From: JANOQP01 sp044227705
GTDB taxonomy: Bacteria > Bacteroidota > Bacteroidia > Chitinophagales > Saprospiraceae
Reading direction: 5' to 3'
DNA length: 15,106 bases
Assembly (NCBI GenBank): GCA_044227705.1
Contig: JBGAWE010000099.1
Span: 1 to 15,106 of the forward strand
Under the pieces are notes generated by a model, which did no database searches, was not told the DNA's origin, and saw only the letters and a list, made by a program, of their open reading frames with translations. Shown in pieces: positions 1 to 7,399 of this stretch; positions within the stretch are counted from its first letter, which is position 1, and the number at the start of each line of letters is the position of its first letter. A program made the position numbers and the translations under genes.

Positions 1-620
1 GCCGGGCGGCCCGGCGTGTTGACCGTCTCGTATCGGACGCGGTAGTTCGGCGGGCGGCGGTTCAAGATCTGGCAGGCCTGCCGCGTAAGTTCCTGATTGT
101 CAATGCCCGCCGGGCTGAAATTGCTGTTCTCACAGACCGACCAGACAGCGGATTGGGCGCTCGGATCGGCGAGCTTTCCGGTTTCCGAAAGGTGCTTGAG
201 CATTCTCAAAACCGGCTCGACCGCCATCGCCCCGACCGTGAAACCGGAGGCCGCCCCCGGGCTGGCATCCGACGGCTCGGTGCAAAAAGTCTTCAGCAAA
301 ACCTCCCTCGATTTCTGCGCGGCGACAAAAAGCACCTGCTCCTCCGCCGCGACGAGGTTCTGCTCGCCCCCGTTCGCCGGGACGAAAAGCTGCCCCTGCG
401 GAATGCGCACTTTGACCGCCGAGCCGCCCGCGTTCTCGACCGTCAAGTTGAGCTGGGAGTGGCCGCCCGGCCCGGCGAACTTCAGGCTGACGAGATTTTT
501 CGACACCGCCTCGGCCAGCGAGACGATGGGGCGAACGGGCTTTTTTTCAGTCTTTTTTTGTGAGAAAACAGGCGCGGACGCGAGCAGACCGACCGCGAGG
601 AGCAGAAAGGCTTTCTTCAT
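1..620 (-). CDS. Secreted protein of unknown function, C-terminus cut by the window edge
   Basis: I do not recognise a named family. The frame opens at an ATG at 618-620 and runs without a stop to position 1, giving 206 visible residues. Residues 1-20 form a typical signal peptide (MKK, a hydrophobic core, then APVFS before QKK), so the product is probably exported to the periplasm or cell surface. Residues about 40-115 alternate hydrophobic and polar residues like a beta-sandwich, with a segment VRIPQGQLF near 71-79. Residues 130-185 look helical and hold Cys163 and Cys183; Cys113 is the third cysteine. It follows the deacetylase gene on the same strand after 114 bp, so it may have its own promoter. 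High-GC codon use and the signal peptide support a real gene; the overlapping plus-strand frames are shadows. Confidence 0.85.
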   Translation of the reverse strand, partial: MKKAFLLLAVGLLASAPVFSQKKTEKKPVRPIVSLAEAVSKNLVSLKFAGPGGHSQLNLTVENAGGSAVKVRIPQGQLFVPANGGEQNLVAAEEQVLFVAAQKSREVLLKTFCTEPSDASPGAASGFTVGAMAVEPVLRMLKHLSETGKLADPSAQSAVWSVCENSNFSPAGIDNQELTRQACQILNRRPPNYRVRYETVNTPGRP

Positions 621-734
621 TTCAGAGAAATTGTTGGTGAAAAACGACTGGCTGGAGGGAGTCGGCACGTCAACGAAAGCTGCACCGGCCAATTGTCGAG
701 AAAACAAAATTCAGAAAGCCTCCTAGCGCGTTTT

Positions 735-1547
735 TCAAGCCTCAACCGGGTAATTTCCCAAAAAGGAGAAGGCAAACCCACCCGATTTCAGCAGCCGGAT
801 GAGCCGCCGAACTTCCTCCTTCGCCTGAAAATGTCGTTCGTGCAAAAGCAGCACGACATGGCCCGGCGTGAAAACCTCGCCGTCGCGCAGGTGCCGCTCG
901 ATGCTCTCCAAGACCTGTTCGGGCGACTCCTTGGGCAGGCCCGTCCGATGGTCGTAATGCCACTCGACATCCCAGCCGAAGACGCGGTAGCCATGCTTGG
1001 CCAGCAGTTGACCGGAGCTTCTGCCCGTCGGAAAAATGCACTTCTCGCGGCTACCGACCTCCCAGATGGCGCGGCCGGGCAGCCGGGCGAGGCGGTTGGT
1101 GATGAGCATGAGCTTCTCGTTTTTTTGAAAATCGAGCCAGACTTGCTCGGGGTCGAGGTACCAATTGTCGTAATCGTTGTGCGCGTGGCAAAAGCTGTGG
1201 TTGCCCACCTCGACGAGCGGCGAGGCGTGGTAGGCGTTGACGAATTCGGCCCGTTCATCGGTGTAGCAGTTGTAGCCAACGATGAAGGCCGTCATCGGCA
1301 CGCCCTCCTCCTCGGCCATCTTCAGGATTTCGCCCGAAAACGCGCTCGGCCCGTCGTCGACGGTGAAATAGATGTGGGCGACGGTCGAATCGTGTGGCTC
1401 GGGCGCGGCCCATTTTTCAACCAACTTTGGAAGGGAATCCGCCGGCAGCCGGTCGGCGGGGCGGACGATTTTGGGCTCGGCGGGCTTGTTCTCACATGAA
1501 AAAACCATCGAGCTGAGCAAAATCAGGGCAAGGAGGCGGGCGGTCAT
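735..1547 (-). CDS. Polysaccharide deacetylase family (NodB domain) lipoprotein
   Basis: A 270-residue metal-dependent carbohydrate esterase 4 type enzyme, expected to remove acetyl groups from N-acetylated sugars in an envelope polymer. The N-terminus (MTARLLALILLSSMVFSC) is a lipoprotein signal with the lipid-anchored Cys at 18. NodB motifs are in order: FTVDDGP with Asp64-Asp65, HSFCH with His117 and His121 as metal ligands, RLPGR near 155-159, GWDVEW near 191-196, and LLLH with His236. Val replaces the usual Phe in TFDDGP, which is a tolerated change. All catalytic positions appear intact, so activity is likely. It starts 39 bp after the rhomboid gene on the same strand and may be co-transcribed. 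The substrate (peptidoglycan, chitin-like or capsule) cannot be told from sequence. Confidence 0.93.
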   Translation of the reverse strand: MTARLLALILLSSMVFSCENKPAEPKIVRPADRLPADSLPKLVEKWAAPEPHDSTVAHIYFTVDDGPSAFSGEILKMAEEEGVPMTAFIVGYNCYTDERAEFVNAYHASPLVEVGNHSFCHAHNDYDNWYLDPEQVWLDFQKNEKLMLITNRLARLPGRAIWEVGSREKCIFPTGRSSGQLLAKHGYRVFGWDVEWHYDHRTGLPKESPEQVLESIERHLRDGEVFTPGHVVLLLHERHFQAKEEVRRLIRLLKSGGFAFSFLGNYPVEA

Positions 1548-1586
1548 GGCGGTTGTTGGTGCGCAGAGAGGCGAAGCATCGCGTCT

Positions 1587-2192
1587 CTACCCGATGATGG
1601 CTTCGAAAAACTCTTTCAGCAGCTCCGGGTGGAACACTGCAGGGAAGGTCAGCCCGAAAATTGCGCCCCAGAAGTGGGCGGCGTGGTCGATGTTGGTCCC
1701 GCCGCGACGGCCCTGGTAGGTTTCATAGGCGAGGTAGAGGATGCCGAAAAGCCATGCCTGCATAGGGATGGCGGCGTAGAAATAGATTTTGCTCGTCGGC
1801 GAAAAGAGGATACTGGCAAACGTCACCGCCGACACCGCGCCCGACGCGCCGATGCTGGCAAACGACGGGTTGTCCTTGTGCTGCTGAAAGCCCGGCAGCC
1901 CAGCGAACACAATAGCCAGCAAGTAGAAACCGAGGTACGCCACGCTCCCGAACCCAAGTTCCGCAAGGAAATACTGCTCGACCACCTGCCCGAAGCTCCA
2001 CAGCACGAACATGTTGACCAGCAGGTGCATCCAATCGGCGTGGACAAAACCGGCAGTCAGCCACCGGTAGTACTCCCCCGTCCGCCGCTCCTCCCACGGC
2101 CAGTGCTTGCACTTGACGATGACCTCGCGGTTCTGTAAACCCATCCACGAGACTAGGGCGGTGAAGGCGACGATGATGAGGGTCATGGACAT
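1587..2192 (-). CDS. Rhomboid family intramembrane serine protease
   Basis: A 201-residue integral membrane protease that would cleave transmembrane segments of client proteins. The catalytic dyad is visible: Ser117 in GASG (115-118) and His173 in HAAHFWGAIFG. The HxxxN motif of rhomboids is His56-Asn60 in WMHLLVNMFVLW. About six hydrophobic segments fit the compact bacterial core without an added domain. The start ATG at 2190-2192 lies 12 bp after the rlmH stop, which implies co-transcription with rlmH. A second ATG two codons later is an equally possible start. The substrate is unknown. Confidence 0.95.
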   Translation of the reverse strand: MSMTLIIVAFTALVSWMGLQNREVIVKCKHWPWEERRTGEYYRWLTAGFVHADWMHLLVNMFVLWSFGQVVEQYFLAELGFGSVAYLGFYLLAIVFAGLPGFQQHKDNPSFASIGASGAVSAVTFASILFSPTSKIYFYAAIPMQAWLFGILYLAYETYQGRRGGTNIDHAAHFWGAIFGLTFPAVFHPELLKEFFEAIIG

Positions 2193-2204
2193 ATTTCAGC
2201 GCGT

Positions 2205-2675
2205 TTATGGGTTGTGATACGGTTCGTTTCTCGCAATCGAAAAGGCCCGGAAGAGCTGTTCGAGGAACATCACGCGGGCCAATTGGTGCGGAAAGGTCAT
2301 TTTGGACAGCGAGATTTTGGCGTCGGCCCGCGAATAAATTTCGGGCGAAAAGCCGAACGCGCCGCCGATTAGGAAGACCATCCTTTTGGGCGAGGAGGCC
2401 AGCCGCGATTGCAGCCAACCGGAGAATTCGACGGAGCTGAACTGCAGTCCGGCCTCGTCCAAAATGGCAAGGAAGTCGCCCGGTTCGAGGCGTTTCAGCA
2501 CGGATTCGCCCTCTTTTCTTTTCAAAACCTCGGGTTCGAGCCGCTCTTTCACATCGGGCAAAACGACCGTCTCGAACGGCAGATACCGGCCGATGCGGCC
2601 CGCATAGACTGCCGCGCCGTCCTCGACCCAGCCGCGCTCGGTTTTCCCGATTGCCCAAAATTCCAGCTTCGCCAC
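2205..2675 (-). CDS. rlmH: 23S rRNA (pseudouridine-1915-N3)-methyltransferase RlmH
   Basis: A 156-residue SPOUT-class methyltransferase that uses S-adenosylmethionine to methylate pseudouridine 1915 in helix 69 of 23S rRNA on assembled ribosomes. The family signature FLIGGAFGF (about 101-109) begins the knotted cofactor site. It is followed by LSLSKMTFPHQLARVMFLEQLFRAF and the C-terminal tail NEPYHNP, where the PYH element contributes to the active site. Length matches the family. The only usable start is GTG at 2673-2675, since the upstream frame closes at the TAA that ends the SWIM gene (2688-2690). An AAGG lies just two bases before the GTG, too close to be a classical ribosome site. It sits 12 bp after the SWIM gene and 12 bp before the rhomboid gene. 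Confidence 0.97.
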   Translation of the reverse strand: MAKLEFWAIGKTERGWVEDGAAVYAGRIGRYLPFETVVLPDVKERLEPEVLKRKEGESVLKRLEPGDFLAILDEAGLQFSSVEFSGWLQSRLASSPKRMVFLIGGAFGFSPEIYSRADAKISLSKMTFPHQLARVMFLEQLFRAFSIARNEPYHNP

Positions 2676-2687
2676 TTCCTTGATCGG

Positions 2688-4454
2688 TTATTGGTAAATG
2701 GTGAACGGTGCGTTTCGGCTCTCCTCGTCGAGCATCTTCACTCGGGCGGCGACGCGGTCGAAAAGAAGCTGCCGCTCGGCTTTCGAGAGGAAAATCCCCA
2801 GCTCCTCGACGAGCGACTGCCGCTCCCAAAACTCCTCCAAAAGCTCCCCTGCGATCTCGGCCGCAGCCTTTGGCGACTTTTTCGAGAGGCCGGAAAGGAA
2901 CTCGCGGGCCTTCTCCGCCGGTTGCCGCCCGAAATGCTCGCGGAGGTGGTCGGCGAGGAGCCGTTTGACCAGCCGAAAGAATAGCGCGGGCGCGTTTTTG
3001 AGGAAATAGTCGACAAACTGGGCCAGCAACTCCGGGTCGCCCTCCGCTTCGAGGTAGGCGGAAAGGACCGGCGTCTGCTCCTCCACCGCCAAAATCCGGG
3101 CGATTCGGTATCGCGTCGCTGCCGTCTGCGGCTGGCGGCGAAGTTCTATGAGGATGCTTTCGAGGATGGGCTGCCAGCCGTCGGCGGAGGCCGTTTTCAG
3201 TTTTTCGAAAAAGGAAAAATTGCCGGTCGAGAGGAATTGCATCCGCAGGTGCTCGCGCTCGGCGGCATGGTCGCCGGTCTGCCGGGCAATCTCGAACAGC
3301 AGCGCGGCGAGGACGGCGGTTTCCTTTTCGGAGAGCGACCAATTTTGGAGGTAAAAGGCGCACAGCTCTTTCGCAGTCGCCCAATCGGCGCGGTCGGCGA
3401 GCAAGTGGAGGAGCAGTTGGGTTTCCCAAAAAGGCCTGCGCGGCTCGGCCAGTTTCATCAAAAAACCGGTCTTCCCGAGCTTCGGGAAACACACGGCGGC
3501 GAGTTTGAGGTGGAAAAGCGATCCGTCCGCCTTTTCCAAAATGAGCTTTTCGGCCACGGCAAACTGGCCCGGCCGCGCCGCTTTTTCAGCGAAGAAGTCG
3601 ATCACCTCCTTTTCAATTGCGGGCAAAACCGACTCCTTTTTCAAGATTTCAATGAAAAAATCGTCGATTTCCGATTGCAAACCCGGCGCGACCAACCCTC
3701 GCAACCCGACCGCGCTCAACCGCCGCAACGAGGCCGATAGCATCTTCTCGACGTGCTGCGAGCGCGGCGGCTGGAGGCTCGGGGCGAGGCCCGAAAGCCG
3801 CTCGACGACCGTGCCGCCGATTTGAAAAACGGTCGGGAAGCTGCCTGCCTCGAACGCGGCGGCCTGTTGTTTTTCGAGGTCTCCGAGCGTCGCCATCAAC
3901 CGCCTGAAATCGGAATTGCGCGGCTTCGCGGCCCGGCAAGGCTGGACGACCGCATCGAGCAAGTGGCCGAAAAACGCCGTGCCGCCCGGCATCCCCGCCG
4001 CGAAACGGGCCTTCAAAGCCAGCCCGAAATCGGGGTCTTGCTGCGCCCATTCTTTCAAAAAAGCATGGAGCTTTTCCGGCTCGGCTTGCTCCAAAATGTG
4101 GCCGACGGTCAACCGTTTCGGCTCCTTTTCGGGCTTTATCGCCGGTTTTTCGCGCTCGCGCCGCTCCTTTTCATAAAACTGCCGCAGCGTCGCCAGCACC
4201 GCCGCGACGTGCGAACAGGCCCGAGGCCGCGACCCTCTGGGCCGACACTCACAGGTAAAACCCTTCACCCGCGACGCGGCCAAAAGCACCTCGACCTCAA
4301 CGTGGTAATCGGCCGTCGAGACCTCTGCGACCCAAAACTTCGGCTCGACCTCCGTCAGCCGCCGGACGGCACCGGCCGCGCAGAGGTCTTGCGCCGCGTC
4401 CCACACCTCCGGAGGGAGCTTGAACTCGAAATCTTTCAGGGAAAAAGTCTGCAC
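2688..4454 (-). CDS. SWIM zinc-finger domain protein with a long helical C-terminal region
   Basis: A 588-residue protein. Residues 50-90 contain a SWIM zinc finger with the CxC...CxH ligands Cys68, Cys70, Cys80 and His82, a fold that mediates DNA or protein binding. A basic and acidic linker (about 95-115) follows. The remainder (about 118-580) is predicted all-helical and rich in Leu, Ala and Glu, resembling a tandem helical-repeat scaffold. No ATPase or nuclease motif is visible. SWIM proteins in bacteria often accompany Snf2-type helicases, but none is next to this one. The likely start is GTG at 4452-4454, because an in-frame TGA lies at 4473-4475 and no ATG is nearby. It is the first gene of the minus-strand run and is followed by rlmH after 12 bp. 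The specific function is unknown. Confidence 0.9.
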   Translation of the reverse strand: MQTFSLKDFEFKLPPEVWDAAQDLCAAGAVRRLTEVEPKFWVAEVSTADYHVEVEVLLAASRVKGFTCECRPRGSRPRACSHVAAVLATLRQFYEKERREREKPAIKPEKEPKRLTVGHILEQAEPEKLHAFLKEWAQQDPDFGLALKARFAAGMPGGTAFFGHLLDAVVQPCRAAKPRNSDFRRLMATLGDLEKQQAAAFEAGSFPTVFQIGGTVVERLSGLAPSLQPPRSQHVEKMLSASLRRLSAVGLRGLVAPGLQSEIDDFFIEILKKESVLPAIEKEVIDFFAEKAARPGQFAVAEKLILEKADGSLFHLKLAAVCFPKLGKTGFLMKLAEPRRPFWETQLLLHLLADRADWATAKELCAFYLQNWSLSEKETAVLAALLFEIARQTGDHAAEREHLRMQFLSTGNFSFFEKLKTASADGWQPILESILIELRRQPQTAATRYRIARILAVEEQTPVLSAYLEAEGDPELLAQFVDYFLKNAPALFFRLVKRLLADHLREHFGRQPAEKAREFLSGLSKKSPKAAAEIAGELLEEFWERQSLVEELGIFLSKAERQLLFDRVAARVKMLDEESRNAPFTIYQ

Positions 4455-4480
4455 AGCTCGGTCCGGCTTGGTTCAAAGGG

Positions 4481-4488
4481 CAAAAATA
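4481..4488 (-). promoter_or_regulatory. Candidate -7 element for the SWIM-rlmH-rhomboid run
   Basis: On the minus strand this reads TATTTTTG, a full match to the Bacteroidota -7 consensus TAnnTTTG, 26 bases before the GTG start. No good TTTG -33 element is seen at the expected distance, so support is modest. Confidence 0.35.
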
Positions 4489-4532
4489 TCCGGGGATTTG
4501 GGATTGGGGATAAGTGATTTGGGCGGCCCAGC

Positions 4533-4540
4533 TACATTTG
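4533..4540 (+). promoter_or_regulatory. Candidate -7 element for the SixA-like gene
   Basis: TACATTTG is a full match to TAnnTTTG, 37 bases before the ATG at 4578. TTTG words occur upstream at 4497-4500 and 4518-4521, but neither spacing is ideal. With the element on the other strand it would make this 123-bp gap a divergent promoter region. Confidence 0.4.
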
Positions 4541-4547
4541 GCTCGAA

Positions 4548-4577
4548 GCCCGGCCGGTCAAAACCGGGCCTCTTTTT
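4548..4577 (+). promoter_or_regulatory. Leader hairpin followed by a U-tract, abutting the SixA-like start codon
   Basis: GCCCGG (4548-4553) can pair with CCGGGC (4564-4569), or alternatively CCGGT (4554-4558) with ACCGG (4563-4567) around a CAAA loop. The sequence TCTTTTT follows directly and ends at the ATG. It has the form of an intrinsic terminator but lies in the 5' leader of the downstream gene, so it could attenuate transcription or mask the translation start. Which of the two hairpins forms is not known. Confidence 0.45.
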
Positions 4578-5072
4578 ATGAAAACGCTCTTTTTGATACG
4601 CCACGCGAAAAGCTCTTGGGGCGACCCGATGCAGGCGGATTTCGACCGCCCGCTCAACGAACGAGGCCTGCGCGACGCGCCCATCATGGCCGAACTGCTC
4701 CGAAAAGAGGGCGTGCGTCCCGACCTGATGCTCGTCAGCCCAGCCAAAAGGACGACCATGACCGCTCGCTTTTTCGGCCAAGCCCTCGGCATCGAGGAGG
4801 CGGATTTCCAGTTCGATGAGCGGATTTACGAGGCTTCGTCCGCACGGATTTTCGGTGTTTTTCAAAAAATCCAGCCGTCGATCAACACCGCCCTCCTCTT
4901 TGGCCACAACCCGGCGACGACCGACGTGGCCAATTATTTCTCGAAGAAATTCATCGACAACGTGCCGACCTGCGGCATCGTCCGCATCGAGGGCGCCGTC
5001 GACGATTGGGCCGATTTCTCGCCGGAGAACGCGGCGGTGACCGGCCTCTTTTTCCCCGAAAACTTTCATTGA
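4578..5072 (+). CDS. SixA-like histidine phosphatase (RHG family)
   Basis: A 164-residue single-domain histidine phosphatase. The RHG signature is LIRHAKSSW with Arg8 and the phospho-accepting His9. Arg58 in SPAKRT is the second phosphate-binding Arg, and the second catalytic His is His110 in LFGHNP. The compact size and the RHAKSSW form match the SixA group, whose E. coli member removes phosphate from histidines of phosphotransfer proteins. Whether that is the substrate here is an inference; many Bacteroidota members have no tested substrate. It is predicted to be cytoplasmic, with no signal peptide. It is followed after 17 bp by the DUF4296 lipoprotein gene on the same strand. Confidence 0.92.
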   Translation: MKTLFLIRHAKSSWGDPMQADFDRPLNERGLRDAPIMAELLRKEGVRPDLMLVSPAKRTTMTARFFGQALGIEEADFQFDERIYEASSARIFGVFQKIQPSINTALLFGHNPATTDVANYFSKKFIDNVPTCGIVRIEGAVDDWADFSPENAAVTGLFFPENFH

Positions 5073-5089
5073 AAAGCCTGCCCGACGAG

Positions 5090-5434
5090 ATGAGAAAGCT
5101 CCTGTTCGCCGCCGGGCTGGCGGTCGTTCTTTCCTGTCAAAAAAAGGTCGAGGCTCCGCCCATCGCCGACGAGAAGATGGTCCGAATCGTCGCCGACCTC
5201 TATTCCGTCGAGGCCGTCTTGACCCTCGGGACGCCGAAGCAGCGGGACAGCCTCGCGCCCCTTTTTCAGTCTCAAGTGTTTGAAAGTCAGGGTGTTACAA
5301 AAGCCGACTACGAGAAGAGCATCGACATTTTGACCCACGAACCCATCCGCCTCGACACAATTCTCGCCCGCGCCTCGCGCCTCCTTGACGGCAAGAGCAA
5401 GGACACGCGGCCCATCGATTCCCGACCACAGTAA
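5090..5434 (+). CDS. DUF4296 family lipoprotein
   Basis: A 114-residue small lipoprotein typical of Bacteroidota. The start chosen is the ATG at 5090-5092, because it places a lipoprotein signal at the N-terminus (MRKLLFAAGLAVVLSC, lipidated Cys16). The longer frame that opens at 5006 would bury this signal and overlap the previous gene. After the lipobox, residues about 27-100 match the DUF4296 pattern: PPIADEKMVRIVADLYSVEA, a central helix with QSQVFESQGVTKADYEKS, then LDTILARASRLLD. The function of the family is unknown; an envelope location is expected. The gene is probably co-transcribed with the SixA-like phosphatase and ends at a strong terminator five bases past the stop codon. Confidence 0.88.
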   Translation: MRKLLFAAGLAVVLSCQKKVEAPPIADEKMVRIVADLYSVEAVLTLGTPKQRDSLAPLFQSQVFESQGVTKADYEKSIDILTHEPIRLDTILARASRLLDGKSKDTRPIDSRPQ

Positions 5435-5438
5435 AAAG

Positions 5439-5478
5439 AAAAGTGCCGCGTCCCACAACTCGGGAGCGCGGCACTTTT
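5439..5478. terminator. Bidirectional intrinsic terminator between convergent genes
   Basis: A perfect 12-bp inverted repeat (AAAAGTGCCGCG at 5439-5450 with CGCGGCACTTTT at 5467-5478) encloses a further TCCC/GGGA pairing. The A-run on one side and T-run on the other give a U-tract in both directions, suiting the convergent DUF4296 (+) and DksA-like (-) genes. Confidence 0.9.
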
Positions 5479-5507
5479 GCCTTTTGACTTTCAACTTTTG
5501 CCTTCTC

Positions 5508-6077
5508 TCACTCGTCGTCGAAGGAGGAGGAAACCTGCCGCAGATTGTCGGTCGGCGCGCCGTCCTCGTCGTAGTCGGCGGCCTTCTTTTTGACGGGCTT
5601 CTTGTCCGCCATCCTGATTTTAGCCTCCTCGTCGATGGCGTTGTAGCCGCTCGCCTGCTGCTGGGCCATGAGAATGTTGTTCTCGACCTCCTTGCCCTCG
5701 TTGTCGATGGCCTTCCCGTCGACGGATTTGGTGGTGTGCGGCACCGCGATGAGCCGCTTCTTATCGATGAGCTGGCCGGTGACGACGCAGATTCCGTAGG
5801 TCTTGTTCTTGATTCGCTGGAGGGCGTTGCGCAGGTTTTGCACGAGCGTCACGTCGCGGGTGACCATGCGGTTGAGCATGTCGAGCGTCGAGTGGAGGCT
5901 GGTGTCCTCATAGAGGTCGCCGCCCTGTTGGTTGAATCCGCTCTCGTTCAGCTCGTCGATCTGCTGGCGGTTGAACTCCAGCTCGTCCTCGGCCTTTGCA
6001 ATCTTCTTTTCAATCAAAACCCGGAACTCCTCCAATTCGGCGTCGGAATAGCGGACAGCAGTTTGTTCGGTTGTCAT
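5508..6077 (-). CDS. TraR/DksA family protein lacking most zinc-finger cysteines
   Basis: A 189-residue protein related to DksA, the RNA polymerase secondary-channel regulator. The N-terminal 90 residues form a charged helical coiled-coil region (LIEKKIAKAEDELEFNRQQI...). The C-terminal finger is recognisable in NKTYGICVVTGQLIDKKRL and IAVPHT, but where DksA has CxxC...CxxC only Cys97 remains; Thr100 replaces the second Cys and the last pair is missing. This zinc-less form is common among Bacteroidota members. An extra tail of about 70 residues follows, with a basic stretch (KKPVKKKAADY) and an acidic end (SSSFDDE). It may bind RNA polymerase, but regulation by ppGpp cannot be assumed. It is monocistronic and convergent with the DUF4296 gene. 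Confidence 0.88.
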   Translation of the reverse strand: MTTEQTAVRYSDAELEEFRVLIEKKIAKAEDELEFNRQQIDELNESGFNQQGGDLYEDTSLHSTLDMLNRMVTRDVTLVQNLRNALQRIKNKTYGICVVTGQLIDKKRLIAVPHTTKSVDGKAIDNEGKEVENNILMAQQQASGYNAIDEEAKIRMADKKPVKKKAADYDEDGAPTDNLRQVSSSFDDE

Positions 6078-6214
6078 CAGCAGTGTGGTTTATGATGAAA
6101 TTTGGAGTCTTCTCGCCTGTCTTTTGTCGGAGCACGGGGCCAAGCATCGGCCCTTTTTGCGAACCGGGGGCGAAGTTATGCGAAGCCTTTTCGCATTTCG
6201 GGCCGCCGCTTCCC

Positions 6215-6245
6215 AAAAAAATGCGGCCGGATGTTCCCTCGGCCG
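6215..6245 (-). terminator. Candidate intrinsic terminator after the FAD oxidoreductase gene
   Basis: On the minus strand, CGGCCG (6245-6240) and CGGCCG (6229-6224) pair around a 10-base loop, followed after two bases by seven T's (6221-6215). It begins six bases past the stop codon at 6251. The stem is short but entirely GC. Confidence 0.6.
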
Positions 6246-6250
6246 GGCCG

Positions 6251-7369
6251 TCACCCGATTTTTTCGACCTCGTAAATGCTGTTGATTTTCCCCGCGAACA
6301 GGCACCAAAAGGGCGGCGACTGGTTCAACAGACTGATTTCCGTCGGCCGCGCGTCGTCGATATGGCTCGCCCGCAGCTTCGACTTGATGGTAAAAAGCGA
6401 CCTAACTGGTTGAAATTCAACGCCTTCCGAAAAATAGCGGCCGATTTGAGCGAGCATCTTCCCGACGTTCGAGCGGGGCTGGGCGGGGCAGCCGTTGCAG
6501 TCGGCCGGGAAGTCGGGGCGGCAGTCAGGGTTCTGGTTTTGGCAACTGAAAACGGGCAGGTTGTCGAAGCTCGCCGCGTGGTGCGTGTACGCGACCGAGG
6601 TCAGCGAGAGCAGCCCTGACAGCCCCCATGGCATGAGCGAGGCGAACGGGCCGTCCATCACCGTCAGGCCGAGCGCTGAGGCTTGTTTTGACTTGACGAG
6701 CGCGACTTCCGAGATTTCGTGCATCAAGTTTATCTCGGTTAAATTGAACAGGCGATTGATTGCGTTTGTCGCTGAATAAGTGGCATTGATTACGGTCGCA
6801 GCTTCCAACGATTTTTCATTGCCCGATTGGCGAAATTCTATCCGCCAATTGTCTCCATTAATTTCTGTTCTGTCAATTTTGGTGTTCAGAAATAAATCTA
6901 TCTCGTTTAAATCCTCAATCTGTTTTTTGTAGAAATCGCCGATAAGCACCGGGTCGAAACTGAACTCTTCTGTTCGATAGAGCGCGTCCAATCTGTCAAA
7001 GTTGAAAAGCGGGTGCTCCCCCACCCGCTCGCACTTCACGCCGAGAAATTGGCAGAACCGCTCGAACTGGCCGCCGTCCGTCAGCGAGCCGGCCCGGTCG
7101 ATGGCGTAGAATTTTTCAAAGGAGAAATTGATGAAAGGCCGGTGCTCCTCCGTGAACCGGGCCTTGTGCTCATCTGAAAGCGCGGCGGTGGCGATGGATC
7201 GCGGGTAGTGGTAGCCGCCGTGCAAGCGCGCCTGATTGACGAGCGAGGCCTTCGTGAAAAGCCGGTTCTCCTTTTCCAAAAGCGCGACCCGCGCCCCCTT
7301 TTTCGCAAAATGGACGGCCGCATAGCAGCCGAAGATGCCGCCGCCGATGACGAGGTAGTCGTATTTCAT
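6251..7369 (-). CDS. FAD-dependent oxidoreductase (DAO-like fold)
   Basis: A 372-residue flavoenzyme. The N-terminal Rossmann motif is VIGGGIFG (Gly9, Gly11, Gly14), and Glu32 at the end of strand two binds the FAD ribose. A conserved NQARLHGGYHYPRS segment (45-58) is characteristic of this subgroup. The central part includes VMDGPFASLMPWG (238-249). A four-cysteine cluster follows, at Cys276, Cys283, Cys291 and Cys294. The C-terminus closes the FAD domain (LFAGKINSIYEVEK). The substrate is unknown; the fold suggests oxidation of an amine or hydroxy acid. It begins 30 bp after speA on the same strand and is probably co-transcribed with it. The stretch 6721-6960 inside the gene is much more AT-rich than the ends (one line is 33% GC). 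Confidence 0.88.
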   Translation of the reverse strand: MKYDYLVIGGGIFGCYAAVHFAKKGARVALLEKENRLFTKASLVNQARLHGGYHYPRSIATAALSDEHKARFTEEHRPFINFSFEKFYAIDRAGSLTDGGQFERFCQFLGVKCERVGEHPLFNFDRLDALYRTEEFSFDPVLIGDFYKKQIEDLNEIDLFLNTKIDRTEINGDNWRIEFRQSGNEKSLEAATVINATYSATNAINRLFNLTEINLMHEISEVALVKSKQASALGLTVMDGPFASLMPWGLSGLLSLTSVAYTHHAASFDNLPVFSCQNQNPDCRPDFPADCNGCPAQPRSNVGKMLAQIGRYFSEGVEFQPVRSLFTIKSKLRASHIDDARPTEISLLNQSPPFWCLFAGKINSIYEVEKIG

Positions 7370-7399
7370 GAATGGCCGGACGGTTGGCAGCCCATTTTC

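Noticed and set aside
97..726. Plus-strand open frame of 209 codons at the left end
   Set aside because: Antisense to the secreted-protein gene, which has a clear signal peptide; no domain on the plus strand.
1723..3492. Minus-strand open frame of 589 codons across the rhomboid, rlmH and SWIM genes
   Set aside because: Out of frame with three well-supported genes; the product is an Arg/Ala/Pro-rich shadow.
5006..5089. Upstream start for the DUF4296 gene
   Set aside because: It would overlap the SixA-like gene and place the lipoprotein signal inside the protein, so the ATG at 5090 is preferred.
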